Below, in pieces: positions 53,073-63,876 of a stretch of 64,000 nucleotides of DNA; positions within the stretch are counted from its first letter, which is position 1; each line of letters starts with the position of its first letter. A model generated the notes under the pieces. The model did no database searches. It was given only the letters and a program-made list of their open reading frames with translations, and was not told where the DNA came from. The DNA comes from Odiellus spinosus (taxonomy: Eukaryota > Arthropoda > Arachnida > Opiliones > Phalangiidae), in assembly GCA_963920705.1 (NCBI GenBank), contig OY987225.1, positions 15,022,829-15,086,828 of the forward strand. Direction: 5' to 3'. Made by a program: the position numbers and the translations under genes.

Positions 53073-54349
53073 ATAGAATAAATAACTAAAACATTCCCTA
53101 CCATTTCAAAGGGAAAAAAAAACCGAATTTGGGAAGATTTTGGAAAAATAATTGTTTGTGTGTCGAATCGAGATTTGGCCAGAAATGAAGGAAAAATGGT
53201 AAATATTGATTAGAAATTGATTGGAATAATTATAAAATAAATTACTATAATGATTGTTACCATTTCCAAGGAAAAAAAAACTGAATTTGGGAAGATTTTG
53301 GAAAATTAATAGTTTGTGTGTCGAATCGAGATTTGGCAAGAAATCTAGGAAAAATGGTAAATATCGATTAGAAATAAATAAAGGATAATTAATATAATTA
53401 ATTCGTACCATTTCCCAGCAGAAAATTTGAATTTTTAAGAAGTTTGTAAAAATTAAATCCCGCAAGGAAAATGAAATTCTGCCTTTCGCTGGCTCATCTT
53501 GTTTGGTTTGCAAAAAAATTTAAAATGTGGAAAGTGTAATTTGGCGAGAAATCTATGGAAAATGGTAAATATTAATTGCAAATAAGTATAGAATAAATAA
53601 CTAAAACATTCCCTACCATTTCCAAGGGAAAAAAAACCGAATTTGGGAAGATTTTGGAAAAATAGTTTGTGTGTCGAATCGAGATTTGGACAGAAATGAA
53701 GGAAAAATGGTAAATATTGATTAGAAATTGATTGGAATAATTATAAAATAAATTAATGATTGTTACCATTTCCAAGGGAAAAAAAAACTCAATTTGGGAA
53801 GATTTTGGAAAATTAATAGTTTGTGTGTCGAATCGACATTTGGCAAGAAATCTAGGAAAAATGGTAAATATCGATTAGAAATAAATAAAGGATAATTAAT
53901 ATAATTAATTCGTACCATTTCCCAGCAGAAAATTTGAATTTTTAAGAAGTTTGTAAAAATTAAATCCCGCAAGGAAAATGAAATTCTGCCTTTCGCTGGC
54001 TCATCTTGTTTGGTTTGCAAAAAAATTTAAAATGTGGAAAGTGTAATTTGGCGAGAAATCTATGGAAAATGGTAAATATTAATTGCAAATAAGTATAGAA
54101 TAAATAACTAAAACATTCCCTACCATTTCCAAGGGAAAAAAAAAACGAATTTGGGAAGATTTTGGAAAAATAATTGTTTGTGTGTCGAATCGAGATTTGG
54201 CCAGAAATGAAGGAAAAATGGTAAATATTGATTAGAAATTGATTGGAATAATTATAAAATAAATTACTATAATGATTCTTACCATGTCCAAGGGAAAAAA
54301 ACCGAATTTGGGAAGATTTTGGAAAAATAATAGTTTGTATGTCGAATCG
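53073..54349. repeat. Higher-order satellite, right block
   Basis: Two full roughly 510-bp units and part of a third. The ACATTCCCTACC word occurs at 53,091, 53,606 and 54,113 (periods 515 and 507). Five near-identical minus-strand frames beginning MQTKQDEPAKGRIS, counted over both blocks, are artefacts of the repeat. It ends at GAATCGAG, where the LINE fragment begins inside a 7-bp shared word. Confidence 0.92.
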
Positions 54350-54841
54350 AGGCCACTTTCAAAAACTATTCCTCCCACGCTACAACACATCTTACCGCAA
54401 ACATCATTTTGCCCTACATGTGATCCCCCACTGGAACTCTCTCGCCAATGACTTAATTACTAAACCCTCTCGTTCTAAACCGCTCTACATCATTATCGCG
54501 ACATAAAGTGGTTCCTTACTACTTAGGTTCACAATACGAAGAAGAAGTGTTATGTAACTCAAAACATTGTACATTCATTGGATTTACACAAGAATTCAGT
54601 GCTTGAAGGAAATAAATTGGTTACTTAGTGAATGAAAAACAACCCGAAACCAAGACTACCAATCTACTAGCGTATATCGTGAAAAACATTTATATATAAT
54701 ATAAAATCTCTTGATCTTCTATAACTATAATTGCAGAGCTGTAACTATTAACAATATGCTTCTTTAATCTATTGTTTCTATAGTCAGTGAAGGACCACCA
54801 GTTTTGAGACCATACATCTCTTGATTGCCATTTTAAGTTTT
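54350..54841 (+). pseudogene. LINE 3' fragment, second copy (inverted relative to 1,612-2,108)
   Basis: Plus frame: HFQKLFLPRYNTSYRKHHF and HVIPHWNSLANDL, then the stop and 3' UTR. It matches the reverse complement of 1,612-2,108. Copy B interrupts its downstream flank at 54,842, and the flank resumes at 57,736. Confidence 0.75.
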
Positions 54842-57735
54842 ACAAGTTGGGAAACCAAAATATAACCTCCCCGACCCCGACGCTAAGGTAATCTAACCCA
54901 ACCTAACCCTACCTAAAATAAAAGATGAAAAGAAATGTAGAGTATTGGATGAGTAGAGGAAACAGCGTGCATTTCAATCATTATTCTCTACTTTACGGAG
55001 TATAAGTATTTTCCCTTAACCTCTAGGATACAGAGAATTATATGCGGCAGGTCGTAGACTCTTTAATATACACACCAAATGAAATGTCCTGCGTTACCCA
55101 TAATTATATGCGGCATGGCGTAGATTTCATAATTGACACACCAAATGAAATTTAATTTCTAAATAAATATGTAAAATACATGTTCTTATAATATAAATTA
55201 TCATTAGAGCATAGGCTGTACTGTGTGATTATCTTCGAGATAATCCACTGATTTGATAAAGACGAAGGATTTAGTCTGGGATGGCAATGAAGACAAGGAA
55301 TTAAAACGACGAAGATTTTGTAGCAAGTTCCTCTTAGACAAACCAAGAAATATTGTAGACTGAATGTTCCATTTACAACCAATTTTCGGTAGATGATCGG
55401 CAATTACTTCCGGTACAGTTTTCGTCTAAAATTCTTGTTTTGACGTGCTAATAGAGGACCATTACTGATATTTTCATCATGCAAGTGATCCCAGTCACTG
55501 GAAGAATCAAAGGATTGAGCTGGTCGAGAGGTTATTTTCCAAACCGGCTGACAAGACGTTAGCTTCCACTCCTATGATAAAAAAATATCTTGAATACTGA
55601 AATAAACTAATTTCCATACCGTTAATATTTATACTTGAATAGCTCCTTTTATGTTTAGAATAACGAGGCCGTATGAAGAACTGTTGAGCTTTTACTGACT
55701 GTAAGAATCTCATATGTCGAGTCCGAGTCTCTTTCTGGTGATAAATGAAAGCCGTGTCGCTGCTCTGTTGACTTCAAATGGTGATGACATTCTGCGCTGG
55801 TTGATTTTCTCACTTAAGTCACTATAGCTCTCTTTCGTCTGGTCTCGTCTCGTGGTCTGCTAACGAAGTTAACTCTACACGGCTTCTTTTGATTATGAAA
55901 ATAATCGGAAATGTTTCTTGGTTTTATAGTGGAGAAATCTGAAGCCTATTTATTTCCAACATCAGATAACCATTTTTTATTCAAAACTGATGTTTTTTTA
56001 AACACGGGAAACCTACTGTACTTCTGTCCAAGGGGAGTTTTCACGACTATAATTTTTCTTAAGAGGTTTAACATTTTGTATCAATCCGCCTCAGTTTAAA
56101 TCTTATGTCGTTTCTATCTTGGATGCCCGTGTAAACGTACCTTTATTTAGATTCTTCAATCCACCCCAAGTTTGCAGCAAGCCTTAGCCTATACTGCCCG
56201 TTATACCTTTGCTTTTGGACTAAATGATATATGGAAAACAGCTTAGCGCGTGTTGCCAACTCAAGCTGGTATTAAACGGTCACATTTCATTAAATCTTTG
56301 TTTAACTAAGAGAAGCACTCGTAAACAATAAACTATACTTTCTCTCTATTAGCTCGAATTCAATGGATATTCCTTATCATTCTACTGTTTAAGAAATAAA
56401 ATTTTTGTTTATCATTTTGAAGCAATTAATAAAAATAGGCTAAGCTTATGATTTCACCCTTTTGTAACCAATTCAGGCACCTTACTCTCTATTACTTCAT
56501 ATAATTTATCAATATTTCATTATTTCAATCTGTGTTTAACTAGAGAAACTCTCGTAACGAAAGAAGTCTTATCAAATTTTGTCAAAGTACCTTTGTCTGT
56601 ATTAATTCGAATTCAGTGGACGGTGGGATACCCGTGTAAACGCACTTTTATTTAGATTCTTCAATCCACCCCAAGTTTGCAGCAAGACTAAGCCTATACT
56701 ACCCGTTATACCTTTGCTTTTTGGACTAAATGATATATGGAAAACAGCTAAGCGCGTGTTGCCAACTCAAGCTGGTATTAAACGGTCACATTTCATTACA
56801 TTTTTGGGAAATTTCTTAAATATCTTCTAAACTATCTCGAATTTTTAATTGATTTTTCAGCTTCTTTATTAATTAGATTCAGTTTAACAATATTATTATA
56901 TTAAATTAAAATTTAAATGAATTATACGCTTCAATTCACTAAAAGATATCGCGGCATAAGGCATAAGCGAGTAACCGAGAAGAGTTGGGGAAAACCCCCC
57001 CTTCTCAACGTCTAGACGTTTATCGTAACCCTAGGCATTCGGTAACTGCACCACAAAGACCCGTAGAGGGAGGAGATGACTGGAGTGGAAGGTTGATGTG
57101 GACTATATTAGTGAGGGACGCCTCGCTAATATGGCCCGCTGAGATCGGACACTAGAGGTTGGACCTTGGTGTGAGGATGGTCGGAGGTGATTATAACAGT
57201 GGGAGACGTCCCATTGCGTATAATCGCCTTCAACTGTCCAGCATCGAGGTTTGACCGTAAAGTGGATGGTGGCATGCGATAATATACAATTGGAGACGTC
57301 CTGTTGTATACAGGGTGGAACAGATAACAAAACTCAATAGCTTCTATGGGAAAAAACTTCAATGGGATTTTAACATTGAGCGCGTGCTATAAACACGCGC
57401 CAGACGTGAAAAATTAATATTGATAGCACGCGCTCAATGATAAAATCCCATTGAAATTTTTTCCCATAGAAGCTATTGAGTTTTGTTATCTGTTCCACCC
57501 TGTATAATTGCACGACACCTGAAACTCATTGTGGCAGCCACGCTTAAAGGAGGTAATTCCCGTTAAACGGAATTGAACGATAAGCTGGTATGATAATGTC
57601 TCTAGACTTTTGGCTCCACGAGCTAGGTCACGTGATTTCCGGTTACACAGGATATCCGCTTACACAGGAAGTGACACACACACAGACACGACCAGTGTAA
57701 AACCTCCCCCTGAACTAAAGTTCAGTCGGGGAGGT
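54842..57735. mobile_element. Large three-copy element, copy B
   Basis: Same ends and interior as copy A, with scattered substitutions, small indels and a 192-bp mariner-like MITE of its own (57,311-57,502). The uninterrupted target is near 1,610 (CTTAATTTTAAAACTTAAAA, other strand). Sequence outside both ends of B matches it, with two extra A residues. The possible exons of copy A are present at 55,400-55,800 but the first is disrupted. Confidence 0.85.
57311..57502. mobile_element. 192-bp mariner-like MITE, TA target
   Basis: Ends CAGGGTGGAACAGATAACAA and its inverse, with near-perfect arms of about 80 bp and TA on each side. Copy A at 27,591-27,605 has the empty site (CTGTTGTATATAATTGC) with a single TA. 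TA duplication and CAGGGTG ends are typical of Tc1/mariner MITEs. Confidence 0.95.
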
Positions 57736-58235
57736 AAAAATTAAGATATAACCAAAATAACAAACGTGATGTAAAGAAAATAATTTGTTTACGTAATTAG
57801 ACGCTACTTGTAAAGAAAAATATTAATTAGACGTTACTTGTAAAGGACGTCATTTGTTTACATAATTATACGTTACTTGGGATTGCTTAAATATATTGGA
57901 ATCAATCATACTTTAAAAAAAACAACTTTGGTGGTTTTCCCCTAGAGAAAATATTTTATGTTTATAACACGAGCCATATTAATTAGTTTCTTGGTAGAGA
58001 ATATAGCAATAAGAGTTCAAGTGTATGCCTTTTCCAAGGGTTCCTTACAAATTTTATGATATTTGGTTATCGGCGACGGGTCCTGTTAACTTAAGGACAA
58101 TTGTTAAAACGTTACTTTTGACAATTGAGGAATCCATGCGAGTTTAACGTTTTCTCTTCAGAGACTAACCAACTCTCCCTAAGTCATGACGAGATCTGCC
58201 TTTTTTTGTCTTTCGTTTTTTTTTTGTGAACTCCT
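57736..58235. other. LINE 3' flank, then intergenic
   Basis: 57,736-57,850 is the continuation of the interrupted LINE 3' region (inverse of 1,504-1,610), with short repeats of TTAGACGTTACTTGTAAAG. 57,851-58,235 has nothing I recognise. Confidence 0.6.
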
Positions 58236-58418
58236 TGGGCAGAAAAGCGCAAGGAGGCGCCACCAGATTCTGCTATTCGTGGCTATATTTCACAATTAAA
58301 TGGGTTTAACAATTTGATTTTGATTGAAGCTATAGATGAAGTTTTAGAAATTACCAATTCCATGCCAGTATATTTGCAAAGCCTGAAAGTCGCTTACATA
58401 GAAGCCGTTGCCATTTGA
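58236..58418 (+). other. Possible orphan exon, unknown
   Basis: After an acceptor-like CTCCTTGGGCAG an open frame reads KRKEAPPDSAIRGYISQLNG, FNNLILIEAIDEVLEITNSM and SLKVAYIEAVAI-stop. It is amphipathic and protein-like, with no family recognised and no partner exon. Confidence 0.3.
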
Positions 58419-58550
58419 AAGGCACAGTAGCTAGTTTAGAAGAAATAAGGACCTTTGAAAAGATTGACGAGGCAAAGCGAGGAAAAACTTTCAAACCTGG
58501 CCAAACTATCCCTTCATTGTGACTTATCGAATTATATTAAAGACAACCCT

Positions 58551-60585
58551 TTGTCCACCCTCCCATCTCAGAATTTAAGCAAATTTTGTACCTTGGGTTA
58601 TTTTACGTATAGAAACCGAATTCCGAAATATTTTTACAATCGGTCAAGCCGTTTTCGAGATACAGAGGGTCGGTGTTTCAGAAACTGGCCTTAACACCCA
58701 TTTTTAGATAAGCTGTATCTCGATAAAAAATTGCTCGATTCAAGAACCGAATTAAAGGTTCTCAAGTGGAGAAGAATGCTATCTAAAATTCGAAACTATA
58801 ACTAGTTGGTAAAAGGGTCAAAGTAGTATTTAAATGATTGACCTTTCACCTTTTAATGAAGCTACACTTTTACTCGAGTTCTAACATGTGAATTAGTCGA
58901 AAAGTATGAAATCCCAAAGTATTATTTTTAGATCTTGAGATATTCTGATTTTTGTCAGACCCCACAAACATTATATTTATTTAAAAATATTTACATTTTA
59001 ATTTTCGAAAAAGCAGTTTCAATTTTCAATTGTATCGTTTGGCAATATATAATATAATAAGACCCACCATTTATGATCTTTAGTTTTTTCCTAAACTGGT
59101 TTTCGCATGTGCCAGGTGGATGCATGAAAGATATAAAATAAATCTTCGAATTCCACCTTATATTCTTCAATTTTTTCTAGGTACAACTTCTTTTCATAAA
59201 TACATGCCACAGAATTACCGCAAGTTAGATACCCTCTCTTATCCTCAGCGTAACTTTCTTTAAGATGGCTAGAAATATTAAATATTTGCATATCATCTAA
59301 AACCGCTTTTTAAAGGCAATTACTAATAAGGGTACCCAAAGATTTCATAAATTTATCCCTGAAAGTACCTCAAATAAAAGCAACCACCCTTTCAGTTTTA
59401 GATGATATGCAAATATTTAATATTTCTCGCCATCTTAAAGAAAGTTACATTGAGGATACGAGAGGGTATCTAACTTTCTGTAATTTTGTGGCATGTGTTT
59501 ATGAAAAGAAGTTGTACCTAGGAAAAATTTAAGAATATTCAGTGGAATTCGAAGATCTTTCATGCATGCACCCAGAACATGCGAAAACCAGTTTTGGCCA
59601 AAAACTGAAGATCAATTGTGGGTCTTAATTGAAAATATACTTGGTAAAAATCGATCCACCAATTACGATCAAGTCACAAACATCGAAATATTACATATTG
59701 CCAAACGATAAAATTGAAACTGTTAGAACTCGAATTAAAGTGATACTCCATTAAAAGATCAAAGGTCAATCATTTAAATATTATTTTTTCGAATTTTAGT
59801 TAGCATTCTTCTCCACTATAGAAGCTTTAATTCGGTTCTTGAAACGGTTTATAGACAGTAGCGCAATTTCCCATAAGCGCATTTTCAAAAGCGCAATTTC
59901 CCAATAGCGCAGTTCCCCAAATCATTTCTCAACCAGAGACTTCCACGAAATATTCGTATACTTGCACCTAATATCTTGAACATAAGACAATCTTTCATTG
60001 TTAATTTTAAGTTAATTTTGAATCTTTTTAAAAGAGTTTGGTACATAATGTCGAAAATCATAATCTCGAATGACAGATTAAATAACCAAACCTTACCTAA
60101 ACTAGCCTAACCTACCTACTGAAACCCAACCTAACCTAACCAAACCTTACCTATGCTATTTAACCTAACATAAAATATTCTTGTACATTTTCCAAAAATT
60201 GAACCCGCAACTATAAGAAAATGCATTTATACGAAAACACCCTTTTGGAAGTGCGCAAATGAGAACTGCTCTTTTGGCAACCACGCTTTTGGGAAACTGC
60301 TCTTTTGGTAAAACTGCGCTTTTGAGAAACCGCTTTTACGGGAGTGCGCAAATGGAAACTGCTCTTTTGGCAACTGCACTTATGGCTACATACCCTTGAA
60401 ACGCGGCGATCGAGCAATTATTTATCGAGATACAGCTAATTTTAAAAATGGGTGTTAAGGCCAGTTTCTGAAACACCGTCCCTCTGTATCTCGAAAACCG
60501 CTGGACCGATTGTAAAAATATTTCGGAATTCGGTTTCTATACGTAAAATAACCCAAGGTACAATGAGATGGGAGGGTGGACACGC
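58551..60585. mobile_element. 2-kb foldback element with ~750-bp arms
   Basis: 58,551-59,310 (TGTCCACCCTCCCA start; GTATCTCGATAAAAAATTGC; AAGATGGCTAGAAATATTAA) is the reverse complement of 59,390-60,585, ignoring the 549-bp insert in the right arm. The loop is about 80 bp near 59,350. The arms differ by many substitutions, so it is old. No transposase was seen. The 66-codon frame at 59,091-59,291 is inside an arm and unsupported. Confidence 0.85.
59846..60394. mobile_element. 549-bp MITE inside the foldback arm, 8-bp target duplication
   Basis: CTTGAAAC occurs on both sides (59,838-59,845 and 60,395-60,402). Ends GGTTTATAGACAGTAGCGCA and the inverse of GCACTTATGGCTACATACCC are imperfect inverted repeats. 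Subterminal motifs of AGCGCAATTTCCCA type recur several times at each end. The other foldback arm is the empty site (about 58,728-58,756). An eight-base duplication fits hAT-like elements. Degenerate CCTAA runs lie near 60,090-60,170. Confidence 0.85.
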
Positions 60586-61798
60586 TTGTACGTTTTGTCA
60601 TGGAATGACCCTAATATGTAATTAAATAGTGGCATTCATAGATTAAGAAATCCAACAACATGATAAACTGCTATTTTAATAATATGCTAACATTAACTTG
60701 AAAATGACAAGGAAAGACCTGATAAGGGGGCTCTAAATCACAGTGCTACTTAAAGTAAAATCTGCAATTGCCTAGTCGTTGGTTCTTTATTAATCAAAAA
60801 TAAATGAACAGGACCTTAATGTTACTACAGGTTTTGTTTACGATATACGTTGCCTGTGTGAAGAGACAAAATGGACTCTTTCTATGCGGATTAATTAATA
60901 TAAGAAACGTGTTTTAATAGCCAATATGTCCAATAGGGATCGTCAAACACAGGTGGAATTCTAATATTAGACATACAATTCAGAGGGACAAAGCTTAAAT
61001 CCTAAAATTGGATTCAAAATACGTTCAAGGAAGGTGTTTACGTGGCGGACCGCTGGAACTCAATTTGAGCAATAGAAGGGAAAAATCATGGAGAAGTTAA
61101 AATGTTGCTCATGTAGAATAAAAAATAAAACGAAAAGAACTCTGAATAACTTTGCAACAGTTGGAAGGTCATTTCGCCAAATAGGTGGCGCTCCTTCCAT
61201 ACAATTTTCTGGAATCTTCCAGCTGGACTCCCTGTTGCAAAGCTCCACCCCCTTTTTCTTTGTATAAATACAGATTGTTGATTAGATTTCAAGACAGATT
61301 GATAATAAATTTTCAAGAGAGATAGAAATAAAAGACTAAGTAAACGATTAGAATAAAGTTGTAATTATTTAAATAAATAATCATCTCATCACTCGGAGGA
61401 AAGGTGATCAACGTTAATTATAATATAATATATTACTATAATATTCAGAAAATATCCCATAAAGGGCTCTCCCAATTCCTCCGAAAGGAAAATAAGTAAC
61501 CCTGGGGAAAAATAGACTAGAAAATAAGATAAGAGAAAATAAATAGAAAACCCTGTTACAACTTGGGAGTTGATTTTTCTTTTGTGTGAGTTTCCAGAGA
61601 TTCCCTCAGGCGAGTGTTTTGCTTGTTTTAGTTTAGAAAGCTCTCCAGAAATGTTTTAATATTTTTTTTTCTCAGCCATGAAGTAACAGTCTCGGTAATT
61701 ATAAATAACCATGGCAAATACATTTTGTATAAAGTCTATTAGTATTATTAATTTCATAAAAGCCTTCAACATACATCGTTTAATTCAAATTTCATTAA
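60586..61798. other. Intergenic; possible LTR- or promoter-like stretch
   Basis: TGTATAAATACAG at 61,261 is a TATA-like box, followed by AATAAA words (61,326 and later) and a CCTGTTACA end-like sequence at about 61,552. This could be a solo LTR, but I could not match a start or target duplication. Open frames at 61,060-61,316 are unsupported. Confidence 0.35.
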
Positions 61799-62169
61799 AG
61801 GGATAATGAAAGGGCGAAACAACCTATTTTTTATCGATTAAGAATGATAAAATAATGAGAAAGACATTAACAAAACTCACCAAAAAGGTTTCGTTAATTT
61901 GTAATCAATTTCCAAAGTCCCAAACTTCAAGCTGCTAAGCCTTGGTCGGTAAATGGGGCGAGCACGACCTGTATTTTTTTTAAAATGCGCGGAGGCTCAG
62001 GATCCAATCACGAGCTAGTACGCTTTTTTTATTGTCAGCCACTCAGAGCGCGCCCTGATTTTCTACTTGATTTTAGTCTGGTTCGATTGAATTCTCGCCT
62101 CTTTTTCAAGTTTACAAACTAAAGTAAGTTGTTTTATCATGTGAATTTTAATTTATTCTATTTTATAAA

Positions 62170-62290
62170 TCAATCTAAAATATTTACTGATATTGGGTGA
62201 AATTTCTAGGGATTCTTTAGCAACTACATGAGGTGAAATGATTTAAAAGTCCAAGGCTTACATGCTATGCTATAGTGGCTATGCTCTATA
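62170..62290 (+). repeat. 5' region repeated at the window end, first copy
   Basis: TCAATCTAAAATATTTACTG and the next 100 bases recur at 63,876-64,000 at an offset of 1,706. Confidence 0.95.
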
Positions 62291-62381
62291 GTCTTCAAAC
62301 TTCAAAGATTAAAAGTTCAAAACTCGCGATAAGTATAACTTCTACTTAAATTATTATTCAAGATCGGATTAGTAGTATAAC

Positions 62382-63876
62382 ATGTCGGTTCGTTGTGGCG
62401 TGTACAACTGCGATAACACTGTATTGTCCAAAGGAGTTTCATTTTTTAAGTTTCCCTCTGATGAAGAACTGAGAACCAAATGGATTGAAGCTTTAGGAAA
62501 ACCTTTAGATTGGAAACCATCAACAAAGATAAAAGTTTGCTCAGTACATTTTACAACAGAATGTTTTTTACCGCAAATAAAAAAAGCACAGAAACGACGT
62601 ATTAAGCGAACAGCGATTCCCAGTATTGTAGATCCTACGGTTTTTAAAATAGCCAGAACTAATGAAAAAACTGAACCAAATGTAACAGAAGCGGCATGCT
62701 CGTTAGAAGCAACTATGAATCCTACTACTTCAAACGCGAATGAAGCCTCTAATGAATCATACATTGAAGAAAATTTGGAAATTGAAACTAAGTTATATGA
62801 TAGAGTTGTAGGCGATCCCAGCAATGTTTTCCATACATATTCAGCCACTGTAAGATTAGGTCTAATAAGTTTTATTCAAAGATCTACATATATTGATTGC
62901 ATAATTTCCTCTTCAAATATAGAATATCAAAACTAAGTCACATTCAACGCAAACCATATCTTCTCTTAGAACTAAATGTACTCAAACTATCTGTGGTAAG
63001 TATATTAATGATATAGTATAAATTCTATTTAATTATTATGTTTTTGAAGGAGTTGACCAAGAAACTCAGTATAGTAGTTCATCATCACCAGAGTTTTCTC
63101 AGGAGAAGTCATGGAATGAAAAGCCTATTTCCTATACAGCTGCACTAGCTTTTTCATATTCAGCCCAGTCAGGTTTCTCGCAGTCATCAGATATCCAACA
63201 ATTAGATGAATCGTCATCGCCGATGGTAGAATCACAACAGTCACAGCCTCTTTCGTTGACTTCTGAAAGCGAAGTAGGAAATATTGATTCTTCTTTCGAT
63301 CCAACAGGAAGTCAGTGCGAAAAGGAACTGGATAGCAGCGACTCCGCGTATGATGAGTATGACTTTTCTTTTAAAATTTGAGATTTTGGTTTCAACTATC
63401 TTTATTTTTTACAGGGGAGAGTTCCCATCAAAAAAGGAACCTCATCTTGAAGATAAATACATAGTATTTGCCTCTAATTTACTCCTGCTATTTAAAATTT
63501 GCCACGCTTGCCATACAAGTCCAGTTATAAAAACAACAGAAAAGTTTTCGGGTACAAGTTTGACCATTATTACGGAATGTTTAAATGGATGTTGTTTCAA
63601 ATGGGACAGTCAACCACGATTCGGCGGTTCAACTTCATGGGGGAATTATTTATTGGCCGCAGCAATTTACTTTTCGGGACTTTTTCCAACCAAGTGTATC
63701 AACGCGTTGAAGCAGTTCAAGATGAAAATGTACTTTAATTATCAAAGAATGTTCCACCCCGTTATTGAAAGAGTAAGTCAAAAATTGGCTAAATTTTGAA
63801 ATTGTGGACTAAGCCTTAATTATTATCTCATAGGTGTGGTCTTCTGAACAAGAAAAACTCTTGGCTGCCTCCTTGT
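62382..63876 (+). CDS. THAP-domain Kolobok transposase, five exons
   Basis: Exons 62,382-62,849, 62,923-62,995, 63,050-63,356, 63,415-63,772 and 63,834-63,876 (truncated). All introns are GT-AG and the phases (0, 1, 2, 0) join without a stop. Exon 1 encodes a THAP zinc finger (MSVRCGVYNC, KVCSVHF, RTAIPSI), which binds the transposon's own DNA. Exon 3 is a Ser-rich linker. Exon 4 has the Kolobok core: DKYIVFASNLLLLF, CHACH, CLNGCCFKWDSQP, WGNYLLAAAIYFSG and FNYQRMFHPVIE. Exon 5 begins VWSSEQEKLLAAS. The DDE residues that should follow are beyond the break, so this copy is incomplete. Without splicing, exon 1 would stop at 62,934. Confidence 0.85.

Larger units (their letters stand above)
61799..63876 (+). 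mobile_element. Kolobok DNA transposon (THAP type), 3'-truncated
   Basis: TTAA at 61,795-61,798 precedes AGGGATAATGAAAGGGCGAA, plausible as the left end because Kolobok targets TTAA and this start resembles the local TTAA MITEs. The transposase gene follows at 62,382. The right end is missing: at 63,876 the last exon changes into a copy of the element's own 5' region. Confidence 0.7.

Noticed and set aside
46043..54020. Five similar minus-strand frames starting MQTKQDEPAKGRIS
   Set aside because: They coincide with satellite units, differ by frameshifts and have no domain. Periodic repetition, not a gene family.
37840..60180. Telomeric array from the CCTAA/TTAGG runs
   Set aside because: Only two or three consecutive perfect units at any place, embedded in degenerate repeats; useful only as a weak taxonomic hint.
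60586..61561. Solo LTR with TATA box and CCTGTTACA end
   Set aside because: No convincing paired start or target duplication; kept only as a note in the intergenic entry.
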